NCBI GenBank assembly: GCA_001799735.1 | Contig: MGUA01000034.1 | Location: 57,195-121,194, forward strand | Direction: 5' to 3' | DNA from: Elusimicrobia bacterium GWB2_63_22 | Lineage (GTDB): Bacteria; Elusimicrobiota; Elusimicrobia; Elusimicrobiales; UBA9959 | DNA: 64,000 nucleotides | In this document: positions 8,099-15,931 of the stretch, piece by piece | Position numbering within the stretch: the stretch's first letter is position 1 | Layout: each line of letters starts with the position of its first letter | Made by a program: the position numbers and the translations under genes | The notes under the pieces: generated by a model | Seen by the model: only the letters and a program-made list of their open reading frames with translations | What the model was told of the DNA's origin: nothing | Database searches by the model: none

Positions 8099-9540
8099 TC
8101 TGCTCCGTTACCGACAACAAGCTGAGCATCGAAAAGTCCGATCCCGGCCGCCGCGGCCTGTGGTGCAAAAACCCGCTGCGCGCCAAGGCCAAGCTGCCCG
8201 CCGCCCTGCTGCGCAAGTCCCCCCCGCGCCTGCCGGAACTGGCCGAGTTCGACGTGGTGCGCCATTACACGCGCCTGTCCCGCCTGAACTTCTCGGTGGA
8301 CACCCACTTCTACCCGCTGGGCTCGTGCACCATGAAGTACAACCCGCGCTTTAACGAGGAGGCCGCCGCGCTGGAGGGTTTCGCCGCGCTGCACCCGCTC
8401 GCGCACGACACCTGCGCGCAGGGCACGCTGGAACTGCTCCACGACCTGTCCGCCCGCCTGACGGAACTGTGCGGCTTGGACGCCATCACCCTGCAGCCCG
8501 CCGCCGGCGCGCACAGCGAGTTCACCGGCCTGCTCTTGGCCAAGGCCTACTTCGAGGCCAGGGGCGAGAACCGCACCGAGATCGTCTGCCCCGACTCCGC
8601 GCACGGCACCAACCCCGCCACCGCGTCGATGATGGGCTTTACCACCGTCAACCTGGCTTCCAAGCCGGACGGCCGCCTGGATGTGGAGGAGCTAAAGAAG
8701 CATATCGGCCCCAAGACCGCCGTGCTGATGCTCACCATGCCCAACACCCTGGGCATCTTCGAGAGCAACATCGAGGCCATCGCCAAGGCCGTGCACGAGG
8801 CCGGCGCCCTGTTCTACATGGACGGCGCCAACCTCAACGCCCTCATCGGCATGGTCAAGCCCGGCGACTTCGGCGTGGACATGATGCACCTGAACTTCCA
8901 CAAGACCTTCTCCACCCCGCACGGCGGCGGCGGCCCCGGCGCCGGCGCCATTGTGTGCAGCAAGGCCCTGGCCCCGTTCCTGCCCGTACCGACGGTGAAG
9001 AAAGAAAACGGCCGGTACGTCTCCGACTTCGGCGATGGCCGCTCCATCGGCAAGGTGAAGGCCTTCTTCGGCAACACCGGCGTGCTGGTGCGCGCCTACG
9101 CCTACATGCTGGCCCACTCGGCCAAGGAGTTCGGCGAGATAGCCGTAGCCGCCATCCTCAACGCCAACTACGTCGCGGCGCTGCTCAAGGACCTGTACCC
9201 GGCGTATTCCAAGGAGTACTGCATGCACGAATGCGTGCTCACCCCGGGCGCGGACATGACGGCCAAGGGCCTCAAAACCCTGGACATAGCCAAAGGCCTG
9301 CTGGACCGCGGCTTCCACGCCCCGACCATCTACTTCCCCAACATCGTGCATGAAGCCATCATGATAGAGCCGACCGAGACCGAATCCAAGGAAACCCTGG
9401 ACGAGTTCGTGGCCGCCATGAGGGACATCCACGACAAAGGCATCGCTGACCCGCAGGCCCTCAAGGACGCCCCGCACACCATGCCCGTAAAGCGTCTCGA
9501 CGAAGTACAGGCCGCAAGACAGCCGAACCTGCGCTGGTAG
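8095..9540 (+). CDS. gcvPB: Glycine dehydrogenase (decarboxylating) subunit 2
   Basis: C-terminal half of split P-protein carrying the cofactor; 481 aa. The PLP-binding Lys lies in HLNFHKTFSTPHGGGGPGAG, next to the glycine-rich loop. YPLGSCTMKYNPR, the AGAHSEFTGLLLAKAYFEARG block and DSAHGTNPATASMMGF are family signatures. The frame is open far upstream, but ATG 8095 overlaps the gcvPA stop by four bases, has AGGAGG six to eleven bases before it (inside gcvPA), and begins the homologous region. Last gene of the operon; a large inverted-repeat element follows eight bases after the stop. Confidence 0.95.
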   Translation: MICSVTDNKLSIEKSDPGRRGLWCKNPLRAKAKLPAALLRKSPPRLPELAEFDVVRHYTRLSRLNFSVDTHFYPLGSCTMKYNPRFNEEAAALEGFAALHPLAHDTCAQGTLELLHDLSARLTELCGLDAITLQPAAGAHSEFTGLLLAKAYFEARGENRTEIVCPDSAHGTNPATASMMGFTTVNLASKPDGRLDVEELKKHIGPKTAVLMLTMPNTLGIFESNIEAIAKAVHEAGALFYMDGANLNALIGMVKPGDFGVDMMHLNFHKTFSTPHGGGGPGAGAIVCSKALAPFLPVPTVKKENGRYVSDFGDGRSIGKVKAFFGNTGVLVRAYAYMLAHSAKEFGEIAVAAILNANYVAALLKDLYPAYSKEYCMHECVLTPGADMTAKGLKTLDIAKGLLDRGFHAPTIYFPNIVHEAIMIEPTETESKETLDEFVAAMRDIHDKGIADPQALKDAPHTMPVKRLDEVQAARQPNLRW

Positions 9541-9547
9541 CGGGCGC

Positions 9548-9666
9548 CGCGGGGGAAGGAACGCAAAACACGGGGTCTCGCACACCGTGCTCGCCCCTCC
9601 TCCCTCGGCCCTCGCGCTTGCGTAAGCTCGGGCCTCCGGGAGGGTTTTGCTAACCCTTCCCCCGCG
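9548..9666. repeat. Cruciform-like inverted-repeat element after gcvPB
   Basis: A perfect 12-base outer stem (9548-9559 with 9655-9666, CGCGGGGGAAGG and its complement), a small internal loop, then a 7-base stem (9563-9569 with 9644-9650, GCAAAAC and GTTTTGC). Inside are CACGG/CCGTG arms and a GC-rich hairpin at 9599-9643 that is followed by TTTT at 9645-9648. The inner hairpin could end the gcv transcript, but the nested outer stems are more than a terminator needs. Confidence 0.7.
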
Positions 9667-9691
9667 TCACCCTTAGTTTGGCTAAGACTAT

Positions 9692-10393
9692 ATGGAAAAA
9701 GGACTGATAATAGAGACTCCGCCCCTGGATGTGTACGAGCAGATGGCCGCCGACGAGGCGCTGTGCGAGACCATGCCCGCCCCCTACCTCCTGCGCTTCT
9801 ACAACTGGGCCGAGCCGGGGATAACCTTCGGCTACTCCCAGCGCCGCAAAGCCGTCCAGCAGGCCATAGACGCCGCCGGCTGCCCCATCACCGCCGTCAC
9901 CCGCCGCCCCACCGGCGGCGGCATAGTCTTCCACGAGACCGACCTCACCTTCTCCTTCATCTTCCCCTCCCCCGGCGCCTACTTCGAGCCCGGCAAGACC
10001 TACGACCGCCTGCACCGGGCCATAAACGCCGAATACGCCCGCCTCGGCGTCTCCTTCGACCTCCTCAACGAGAAGACCAAGGACTACGCGGTCAACGACC
10101 CGGTCATGAACTGCTTTGCCAAACCGGTGAACATGGATATATTGTATAATGGAAAAAAAGTGCTCGGCGGAGCGCTCCGGAAGTTCGGGGACCATATGCT
10201 CTACCAGGCGTCCTTCCAGGCCCCGGACGCCAGGACCAACGCCAAGATGCACAGGAACGCGGTGATAAAAGCTTTAGGCGGTGAGTACGGCCTCGAATGG
10301 GAGGCCGCGGCCATGCCGGAACCGGCGCAGCAGAAGGCCGCAGAGATAGCCGCGGCCAAGTACCGCGCGGCGTCGTGGAACGAGCGGATCTAG
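9692..10393 (+). CDS. Lipoate-protein ligase, catalytic domain only
   Basis: Member of the BPL/LplA/LipB cofactor-transferase fold, 233 aa. The ligand-site motif is RRPTGGGIVFHETDLTFSF (residues about 69-87). The lysine loop is NGKKVLGGALRKFGDHMLYQ, corresponding to the catalytic Lys that holds the acyl-adenylate or acyl group. It lacks the C-terminal accessory domain of E. coli LplA (about 338 aa), so it may instead be a LipM/LipL-type transferase or need a separate activating subunit. It lies 151 bases after gcvPB and probably serves GcvH. No clear ribosome-binding site precedes the ATG. Confidence 0.85.
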   Translation: MEKGLIIETPPLDVYEQMAADEALCETMPAPYLLRFYNWAEPGITFGYSQRRKAVQQAIDAAGCPITAVTRRPTGGGIVFHETDLTFSFIFPSPGAYFEPGKTYDRLHRAINAEYARLGVSFDLLNEKTKDYAVNDPVMNCFAKPVNMDILYNGKKVLGGALRKFGDHMLYQASFQAPDARTNAKMHRNAVIKALGGEYGLEWEAAAMPEPAQQKAAEIAAAKYRAASWNERI

Positions 10394-10402
10394 GAGGAAC
10401 TC

Positions 10403-10633
10403 ATGGTAGCTTTCGTGCTCTGCAAACTGGTAGCCGGCCTCGAACAGAAGGCCGTGCAGCAGATAAAGAACGTCCGCGGGGTTAAGGACGTCTACATGAC
10501 CTTCGGCGGCTGGGACGCCATCCTGGTGGCGGAATCCGACACCATAGACAAGCTCAGCGGCCTCATAGTGCGCGAAGTGCGCGGCATACACGGCGTGCAG
10601 ACCACCGAGACCCTGGTCACGACCAACCTGTAA
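10403..10633 (+). CDS. Stand-alone Lrp/AsnC ligand-binding (RAM) domain protein
   Basis: 76 aa, just one RAM/SAM domain: beta strand MVAFVLCKLVAG, helix EQKAVQQIKNVRGV, strand DVYMTFGGWDAILVAES, helix, and strand VQTTETLVTTNL. It has no helix-turn-helix, so it cannot bind DNA like full Lrp. Such domains form dimers or octamers that bind amino acids, and some modulate Lrp paralogues. AGGAGG lies six bases before the ATG and nine bases separate it from the lipoate ligase gene, so they are co-transcribed. A link to sensing glycine is attractive but is inference. Confidence 0.85.
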   Translation: MVAFVLCKLVAGLEQKAVQQIKNVRGVKDVYMTFGGWDAILVAESDTIDKLSGLIVREVRGIHGVQTTETLVTTNL

Positions 10634-10662
10634 TTTTCAGACGGGGCGGAAAGAGGTTCAAG

Positions 10663-11088
10663 ATGGAAAACACTGTATTTGGCAGGCCGGCCGACAAGCT
10701 GGTGCTGATAGTGGACGACGACGAGTCTGTACGCGAGCTCCTTGAATTCATAGTCAAGAAGGAAGGCTTCCGGATAGAGAAGGCCTCCGACGGCGAAGAG
10801 GCCCTCACCAAGGCCCGCGCCGTGAACCCCGACATCATCCTGCTGGACCTGATGCTGCCCAAGTACGGCGGCTTCGAGATCCTGCGCGAACTGCAGACCG
10901 ACGAGACCTCCGGCATCCCGATAGTCATCATCACCGGCCGCTACACCGACCGCTCCACCTCCGACATGATAAAGCAGGAGCCTAACGTCAGGGAATTCAT
11001 AGAAAAGCCCGTGAAGCCCCAGATCCTCACCTCCCTGCTCCACAAGCTGCTGCGCACGCAGCCGGCCATGAGGAAACCGGGCGCCTGA
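10663..11088 (+). CDS. Single-domain response regulator (receiver only)
   Basis: 141 aa CheY-like receiver: acidic pocket VLIVDDDES (Asp18-Asp20), phospho-acceptor Asp62 in IILLDLMLPKYGG, Thr in IVIITGRY, and the conserved Lys in FIEKPVKPQ. There is no output domain; the C-terminus continues about 20 residues past the fold. It follows the RAM-domain gene by 29 bases. Its kinase is not adjacent; the soluble PAS kinase at 20243 is the only histidine kinase in the window and is a possible partner. Confidence 0.9.
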   Translation: MENTVFGRPADKLVLIVDDDESVRELLEFIVKKEGFRIEKASDGEEALTKARAVNPDIILLDLMLPKYGGFEILRELQTDETSGIPIVIITGRYTDRSTSDMIKQEPNVREFIEKPVKPQILTSLLHKLLRTQPAMRKPGA

Positions 11089-11549
11089 TGGCGGTCCCAA
11101 AAGTTCTACGGAGAACGGCCTTGGCGGCCCTGGCCGCCGGGGCCTTTTTATTGCTGGCCGCCGGGGACCTGGCCCTGCGGTCGCGGAGCGCCCTGCTTAA
11201 GGCGGAGCAGGAGGAGTACTGGCGGGCCAACCCCGCCGCCAAAGCGGCGCACTTCGAAGCCGAATACTCCGGGAGGGCCGCCCAGAAAGAGAAAGCGGCC
11301 GGCGCCCAGGCCAACCCGGAAACCGCGGCGCGCGCGGCCGACCTGCGGGCCGCTGAAAAAGATTTCAGACTCTCGGAAAGTTCCGCAAAAATGGCCTATA
11401 TCTGGTACCGCACGGCGGCCGAAGATTTCAATTTCCCAGGCAACCCCTGGGCGGCCAGGGCCCGGGCCCGGCTGCCCGGCGCGCTGAACGCCTGGCGGGC
11501 CGAATTGGCCGCTAAAGGCATAAAGGCCGAACCCTGGATGCTGCAGTAG
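11088..11549 (+). CDS. Membrane-anchored protein of unknown function, 153 aa
   Basis: One N-terminal hydrophobic helix (residues 10-27, ALAALAAGAFLLLAAGDLAL) is followed by an Ala/Glu/Arg-rich, largely helical soluble part: LLKAEQEEYWRANPAAKAAH, then a coiled-coil-like segment around residues 60-95, then FNFPGNPWAARARARLPGAL. The start codon overlaps the receiver gene stop (TGATG), so translation is probably coupled. I recognise no family. The pattern would suit a small periplasmic scaffold anchored in the inner membrane. Confidence 0.65.
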   Translation: MAVPKVLRRTALAALAAGAFLLLAAGDLALRSRSALLKAEQEEYWRANPAAKAAHFEAEYSGRAAQKEKAAGAQANPETAARAADLRAAEKDFRLSESSAKMAYIWYRTAAEDFNFPGNPWAARARARLPGALNAWRAELAAKGIKAEPWMLQ

Positions 11550-11592
11550 CCGCGCCCCGCGCGCGCAGGAACAAGCCCGCGGCCCCCTCAAA

Positions 11593-12291
11593 ATGAGCGC
11601 CACCGCTAAAACACTGATCGGCATACTGCTGGCCCCCGCGGCCCTGGCCGCGGCCTGGGCCACAGCCGCCGCGCTGGCGCCGGCGCTGGGGAAGTTCAAC
11701 GTCACTTTCCCCCTGCTGGCGGGGGCTCTGGCCTGCGCGCTGCTGCACGCCGCCGGCCTGGGCCGGCGCCTTTACGTAGCGTCGCACGAGCTCACCCACG
11801 CCCTGGCCGCCGTCTTCACCGGCGTCCGGGTCAGAAAGATCTCGGTGCGCCGCAGCAGCGGCTATGTGCTGCTGGACTCCACCAACGCCTTCATCTCGCT
11901 GGCCCCGTACTTCATCCCCTTCTACACGCTGGCCGTTTCGGCCGCCTACTGGGCCGCGGGCCATTTCTGGCACCTCGCCCCCTACCGGCCCTGGTTCCTC
12001 GCCGCGGCCGGCTTCACCCTGGCCTTCCACCTGCTGCATACCGCCGAGATCCTGGGCGGCCCCGTGCAGAGCGACCTGCGCAAGGCGGGCGGGCCGGTCT
12101 TCTCCCTGCCGCTGCTGGTGCTGCTCAACTGCCTAGGCCTGGCCGCGGCCCTGCGGCTGCTCTTCCCGGGCCTGGTCAGCCTGCGGGCCTACGGCGCAAA
12201 GGTGTTCGAAACCCAGGCGGCGGCGTACCGGCATATTTACGAGGCGGCGCTATATGCCGTCAATACTGCTAAAATATATATACAGTCATGA
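11593..12291 (+). CDS. Membrane protein with HExxH motif (M50-like)
   Basis: 232 aa with about five hydrophobic segments. SHELTHALAAVFTG places HExxH at residues 65-69 within a hydrophobic helix, as in site-2-protease-like (M50) intramembrane metalloproteases. A later HTAEILGGPVQSDLRKAG supplies an Asp where M50 proteins have the third metal ligand (usually in an LDG motif), but the match is poor. It could be an active protease or a related non-peptidase membrane protein. It starts 43 bases after the previous gene and its stop overlaps the following AsmA-like gene by four bases, suggesting a shared envelope role. Confidence 0.65.
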   Translation: MSATAKTLIGILLAPAALAAAWATAAALAPALGKFNVTFPLLAGALACALLHAAGLGRRLYVASHELTHALAAVFTGVRVRKISVRRSSGYVLLDSTNAFISLAPYFIPFYTLAVSAAYWAAGHFWHLAPYRPWFLAAAGFTLAFHLLHTAEILGGPVQSDLRKAGGPVFSLPLLVLLNCLGLAAALRLLFPGLVSLRAYGAKVFETQAAAYRHIYEAALYAVNTAKIYIQS

Positions 12292-14477
12292 AACTTTTCA
12301 GGCAGATAATGGCCAGGGTGATCTTCCTGCCGCTGATACTGGCGGCGGGCATAGCCGTTACGGCCGTCATAACGGTGCGGGTCATGTTCAAGCCGGCCGA
12401 CCTGGCCGCCGTGGTGACCAACCAGTTCCAGGAGCTCCTCAAGCGCCCGGTGCGCATAGAATGGGCCAAGCTTTCCGCCACCGGCGAGATCAAGATAAAG
12501 GGCCTGACCGCCACCGAGCCGGGCCCCGAAGCCGTTAACTTCCTCAGGGCCGAGTACATCTACGCCACCTACCGCCTGCTGCCGCTGCTCAAGAAGAAGA
12601 TAGAGATAGACAGCGTGGTCCTCGTCTCCCCGCAGATAGAGCTGATCAAGCGCGAGGACGGCACCTGGAACGTGGCGGATATTTTTTCGGCCTACCGCAG
12701 CGCCCCCGGCGGCAGCCGCAAAGTGAAGATAGACCGCGCCGAGATCAAGGACGGGGAGCTCCGGGTCTCTTTCCGCAAATCCCGGTCGGGCTACGTCTTC
12801 GACAACATCAACGTCGCGGTCAGGGACTTCAAACCCGACGGAGATTTTCCATTCGACGTCTCCATCTTCTTTAAGAGCGACGCTTTCAAGAAACCCGTAA
12901 CGGGCCGCCTCTACGCCGAGGGCAGCGTCAACCTGGCGGATTTCAACTGGTCCTGGGCCGAGATAAAGGACCTGCACGCCGACCTCACCCTGCTGGAAAA
13001 AACCGCCAAGTTCTCCGGCGGCTTAAGGGATTTCCGCAGGCCGCGGATCACCCTGAAGGCGGAGACGCCGGCCATAAAGAGCTCCGAGCTGGCCTACCTG
13101 TTCAAATCCCCCTTCGCTTTCACGGCCCCGCGCTCCTTCTGGGAGATGGACGCCGTCTTCACCGACTCGCGCACCATCGAGACCACGCTGCTGGCCCGCC
13201 CCCTCAACATCAAGGCCGAGGGCGTCTTCGACCTCTCCCTTTCTACCCCGGAATACACGCTGGCGGTCTCGGCCCCGCCGCTCAACCTGGGGCAGCTGTC
13301 CTCCTACGGCGTCAGGCTGCCAGTGGAGAATCCCTCCGGCAAGGTCCAGGTGCGCCTCAAGGTCGCCTCGCGCCAGGGCAAGCCGGTGCTGTCGAGCATC
13401 GCGGCCGCCACCAACTGGGCCGGGTTCAAATACCGCGGCCTGGCGGTCTCGGAACTGGAAGCCTCCGCGCTGCTGGCGGAGAATTTCTCCAACAGCCATA
13501 TCACCGCGGCGGGCGGCCGGCTGGCCATGGGCAAGGACCGCCTGACCGGCCTGAAGCTGAAGACCAGGATCTCCAAGGACGAGCTGTCTGTGGACTACTC
13601 GGGCAAGCTCAACGGCAAGCCGATCAAGGGCATCGTAGCCATAGGCAATCCCTTTTCCCCGTCGAAAACAGTAAAGGTCACCGGCCACTCGGCCGACCTG
13701 GTCTACGCCGACACCTGGAACCTAATCCTGAATTCGCGGCAGCTGGTCGCCAACGGCCACAAGAAGGGCCGCGGCTACGAATCCGACCTGGCCTGGCTGA
13801 AGACGCTGAAGAATTCCATCCCGGCCGGCTACGCCGCCTTCAACCTCCTCTACAAGGCGGACAAATTCAAGCACGAATATTTCGCCGCCGACCAGTTCTA
13901 CGCCTCGGCCTCGCTCAAGAACATAACGGGGGACATCTCCAAGATGCGCGGCAATATCTCCCTCAAGTCCGGCGCCGGCACCTTCTACGACGTGCAACGG
14001 ACCTCCGAGCAGGACCGGGTCTTCTACCTCTTCTCCCTGCCGCTGACCTTCATCCACAAGATGAACCGCACCGGCGCGCTTAAATTCGGCTACAAGGTCA
14101 ACGACGTTTCGTTCAACTCCATCGGCGGGGACTACTCCCTGCTCGGCGGGGGCCGCTCCGAGATCCGCAACTTTTACATGGACGGCAAGGAATTCTCGGC
14201 CTACGCCTCGGGGCAGCTGGATTTTTCCAACGAAACTATGAACCTGAAAATTTATACAATATCAGGTAAGTACTATTCGATGGGCAGCCTGCCGGAGGCC
14301 ATGACCGACGCCAGCGGCAAACCGGCCCTGGCCTTCATACTCTCGGGCAAGATGTCCAAGCCGGACTTCAAGATCATAAGCCCCAAGGATTCCGGCCGGA
14401 TCATCAAGGAAGCGGCCCAGAAAGGCGCCGAGATAGATTTCGCAAGGATAGACCGTTTCGCAGGAGGAAAGAAATAA
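12288..14477 (+). CDS. Large AsmA-family envelope protein, 729 aa
   Basis: N-terminal membrane helix (residues 9-32), then the AsmA start block: FQELLKRPVRIEWAKLSATG, IEIDSVVLVSPQIELIKRED and GTWNVADIF. The rest is repeated beta strands typical of bridge-like lipid-transport or assembly proteins of the AsmA/TamB/YhdP group. The C-terminal part (GYKVNDVSFNSIGGDYSLLG, AYASGQLDFSNETMNLKIYT, SKPDFKIISPKDSGRI) matches the AsmA C-terminal conserved region. The ATG overlaps the previous stop by four bases, and a TAAAAT at 12270-12275 may add a local promoter. pyrE begins at the last base of the stop. Confidence 0.8.
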   Translation: MKLFRQIMARVIFLPLILAAGIAVTAVITVRVMFKPADLAAVVTNQFQELLKRPVRIEWAKLSATGEIKIKGLTATEPGPEAVNFLRAEYIYATYRLLPLLKKKIEIDSVVLVSPQIELIKREDGTWNVADIFSAYRSAPGGSRKVKIDRAEIKDGELRVSFRKSRSGYVFDNINVAVRDFKPDGDFPFDVSIFFKSDAFKKPVTGRLYAEGSVNLADFNWSWAEIKDLHADLTLLEKTAKFSGGLRDFRRPRITLKAETPAIKSSELAYLFKSPFAFTAPRSFWEMDAVFTDSRTIETTLLARPLNIKAEGVFDLSLSTPEYTLAVSAPPLNLGQLSSYGVRLPVENPSGKVQVRLKVASRQGKPVLSSIAAATNWAGFKYRGLAVSELEASALLAENFSNSHITAAGGRLAMGKDRLTGLKLKTRISKDELSVDYSGKLNGKPIKGIVAIGNPFSPSKTVKVTGHSADLVYADTWNLILNSRQLVANGHKKGRGYESDLAWLKTLKNSIPAGYAAFNLLYKADKFKHEYFAADQFYASASLKNITGDISKMRGNISLKSGAGTFYDVQRTSEQDRVFYLFSLPLTFIHKMNRTGALKFGYKVNDVSFNSIGGDYSLLGGGRSEIRNFYMDGKEFSAYASGQLDFSNETMNLKIYTISGKYYSMGSLPEAMTDASGKPALAFILSGKMSKPDFKIISPKDSGRIIKEAAQKGAEIDFARIDRFAGGKK

Positions 14478-15073
14478 TGTCCAAGCTAGGTAAATTTGAC
14501 GTAGTGGGTCTTCTCCAGGAGCACGGGGCCATTCTCAACGGCCATTTCCAGATACCGTCCGGCTTCCACACCCAGACCTACATCCAGCCCTCCCTCGTCC
14601 TGCAGTACCCGCACCTGGCCCAGAAAGTGGCCAAGGAGATGGCGGCCAAGTTCCCCATGGAGATCAACGTGGTGATCTCCCCCTCCGTCGGCTCCATGTC
14701 CATCGGCCAGGAAGTGGCCAGGGTCAAGAAGGCCCGCTCCATCTTCACCGAGCGCATCAACGGCGTGATGGTGCTCAAGCGCGATTTCAAGATCTCCGAG
14801 GGCGAAAGGGTGCTGGTGGTGGACGACGTGCTCAACTCCGGCCGCATGTGCGGCGAGGCCATCAACCTGGCCCGCGGCTACGGCGCCAAGGTCATAGGCG
14901 TGGCCGCCATAGTGGACCGCTCCACCGGCGACCTGACGCTCAACGTGCCCGTGCGCGGCCTGATCTCCTACCCGCTCCAGCTTTTCCCGCCCGACAACTG
15001 CCCGCTCTGCAGGCAGAAGCTGCCGCTCACGATACCCGGCTCCACCGTACACCACGTGCACGGCCAGGAATAA
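14477..15073 (+). CDS. pyrE: Orotate phosphoribosyltransferase
   Basis: Joins orotate to PRPP to make OMP in pyrimidine synthesis. 198 aa. The PRPP loop is RVLVVDDVLNSGRMCGEAIN (residues about 113-132). The N-terminal part (GHFQIPSGFHTQTYIQPSLV) positions orotate. Near the C-terminus PPDNCPLCRQKLPL has two Cys, common in the PyrE-like branch found in thermophiles and deep-branching bacteria. ATG overlaps the preceding stop by one base (TAATG), with AGGAGG eleven bases upstream. No other pyr gene is in view. Confidence 0.93.
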   Translation: MSKLGKFDVVGLLQEHGAILNGHFQIPSGFHTQTYIQPSLVLQYPHLAQKVAKEMAAKFPMEINVVISPSVGSMSIGQEVARVKKARSIFTERINGVMVLKRDFKISEGERVLVVDDVLNSGRMCGEAINLARGYGAKVIGVAAIVDRSTGDLTLNVPVRGLISYPLQLFPPDNCPLCRQKLPLTIPGSTVHHVHGQE

Positions 15074-15098
15074 GGAACCAGAATTCAGGCCCGGCGCT

Positions 15099-15125
15099 GC
15101 CGGGGCGGCTAAGGGCCGTCCCGGC
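15099..15125. other. Strong hairpin between pyrE and the SAM-hydrolase gene
   Basis: Eleven paired bases (15099-15109 with 15115-15125, one G-U) close a five-base loop. No T-run follows, so it is not a normal intrinsic terminator. It may be an mRNA-stability hairpin or a relic of a palindromic repeat. Confidence 0.55.
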
Positions 15126-15145
15126 GTATTCCGGGGTCCCGTAAT

Positions 15146-15931
15146 ATGAAGACCAACTGCATAGCCCTCCTTTCGGATTTCGGCACCAACGACCCTTTCG
15201 TGGGGACGATGAAAGGCGTGCTGCTCTCCAAGGCGCCCGGCCTGTCCATCATCGACATCACCCACCAGGTCCCGCCGCAGGACATCCAGACCGCGGCGTT
15301 CTACCTGATGGCCGCCATGCCGTACATGCCCAGGCACACCCTGTTCATGACCGTGGTGGACCCTACCGTCGGCACCGGCCGCGGCATCGTCTGGGCCAGG
15401 ACGGAGAATTACCAGTTCCTCTCGCCCGACAACGGCCTGATCAGCTGGGTGGAGCAGAAGGAAAAGATCAAGGAGGCCCGCTTCGTCAGCAACTCCTCCC
15501 TGTTCATGGACAATATCAGCTCCACCTTCCACGGCCGCGACATCATGGCCCCGGTGGCGGCGGCCATAGCCAAGGGCCTCCCCGAGAAAAAGATCGGGCC
15601 CGTCTTCAACGAGTACCGCCGCTTCCCGTTCCCCCAGCCAGTTAAGGCCGGCAACCGGATCAGCGGGCAGGTCATCGCCATAGACCATTTCGGCAACGTG
15701 ATCACCAACATAAAGCGCGACTACCTCAGCGCCAAGGCCGTCTTCAACATTTCCGACCGGATGCTCAAGGACCTCAAGCTCACCTATGCCTCGGTCCCGG
15801 AAGGCGAGGCGCTGGCCCTGATCGGCTCCTTCGGCTTCCTTGAATTCTGCGTGCGCAACGGCAGCTTCGCCCGCGCCTTCGACGTAAAGATCGGCTCCCC
15901 CGTGGAAGCCATCGTCTCAATTGATGAATAA
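15146..15931 (+). CDS. SAM hydroxide adenosyltransferase (DUF62 family)
   Basis: Member of the family that splits S-adenosylmethionine with water to adenosine and methionine, related to fluorinase and chlorinase. 261 aa, family length. The N-terminus CIALLSDFGTNDPFVGTMKG has the SAM-binding Asp; FMTVVDPTVGTGRGIV and SPDNGLISWV are family blocks; RDIMAPVAAAIAKG gives the Asp/His-type triad region (STFHGRDIMAP), and the C-terminal domain contains IDHFGNVITNI. Halogenases carry an extra loop that I do not see here. It overlaps the next gene by eight bases. Confidence 0.88.
   Translation: MKTNCIALLSDFGTNDPFVGTMKGVLLSKAPGLSIIDITHQVPPQDIQTAAFYLMAAMPYMPRHTLFMTVVDPTVGTGRGIVWARTENYQFLSPDNGLISWVEQKEKIKEARFVSNSSLFMDNISSTFHGRDIMAPVAAAIAKGLPEKKIGPVFNEYRRFPFPQPVKAGNRISGQVIAIDHFGNVITNIKRDYLSAKAVFNISDRMLKDLKLTYASVPEGEALALIGSFGFLEFCVRNGSFARAFDVKIGSPVEAIVSIDE

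Noticed and set aside
15060..15145. Intrinsic terminator between pyrE and the SAM-hydrolase gene
   Set aside because: A strong hairpin exists but no T-run follows, and the next gene has no visible promoter, so read-through is more likely.
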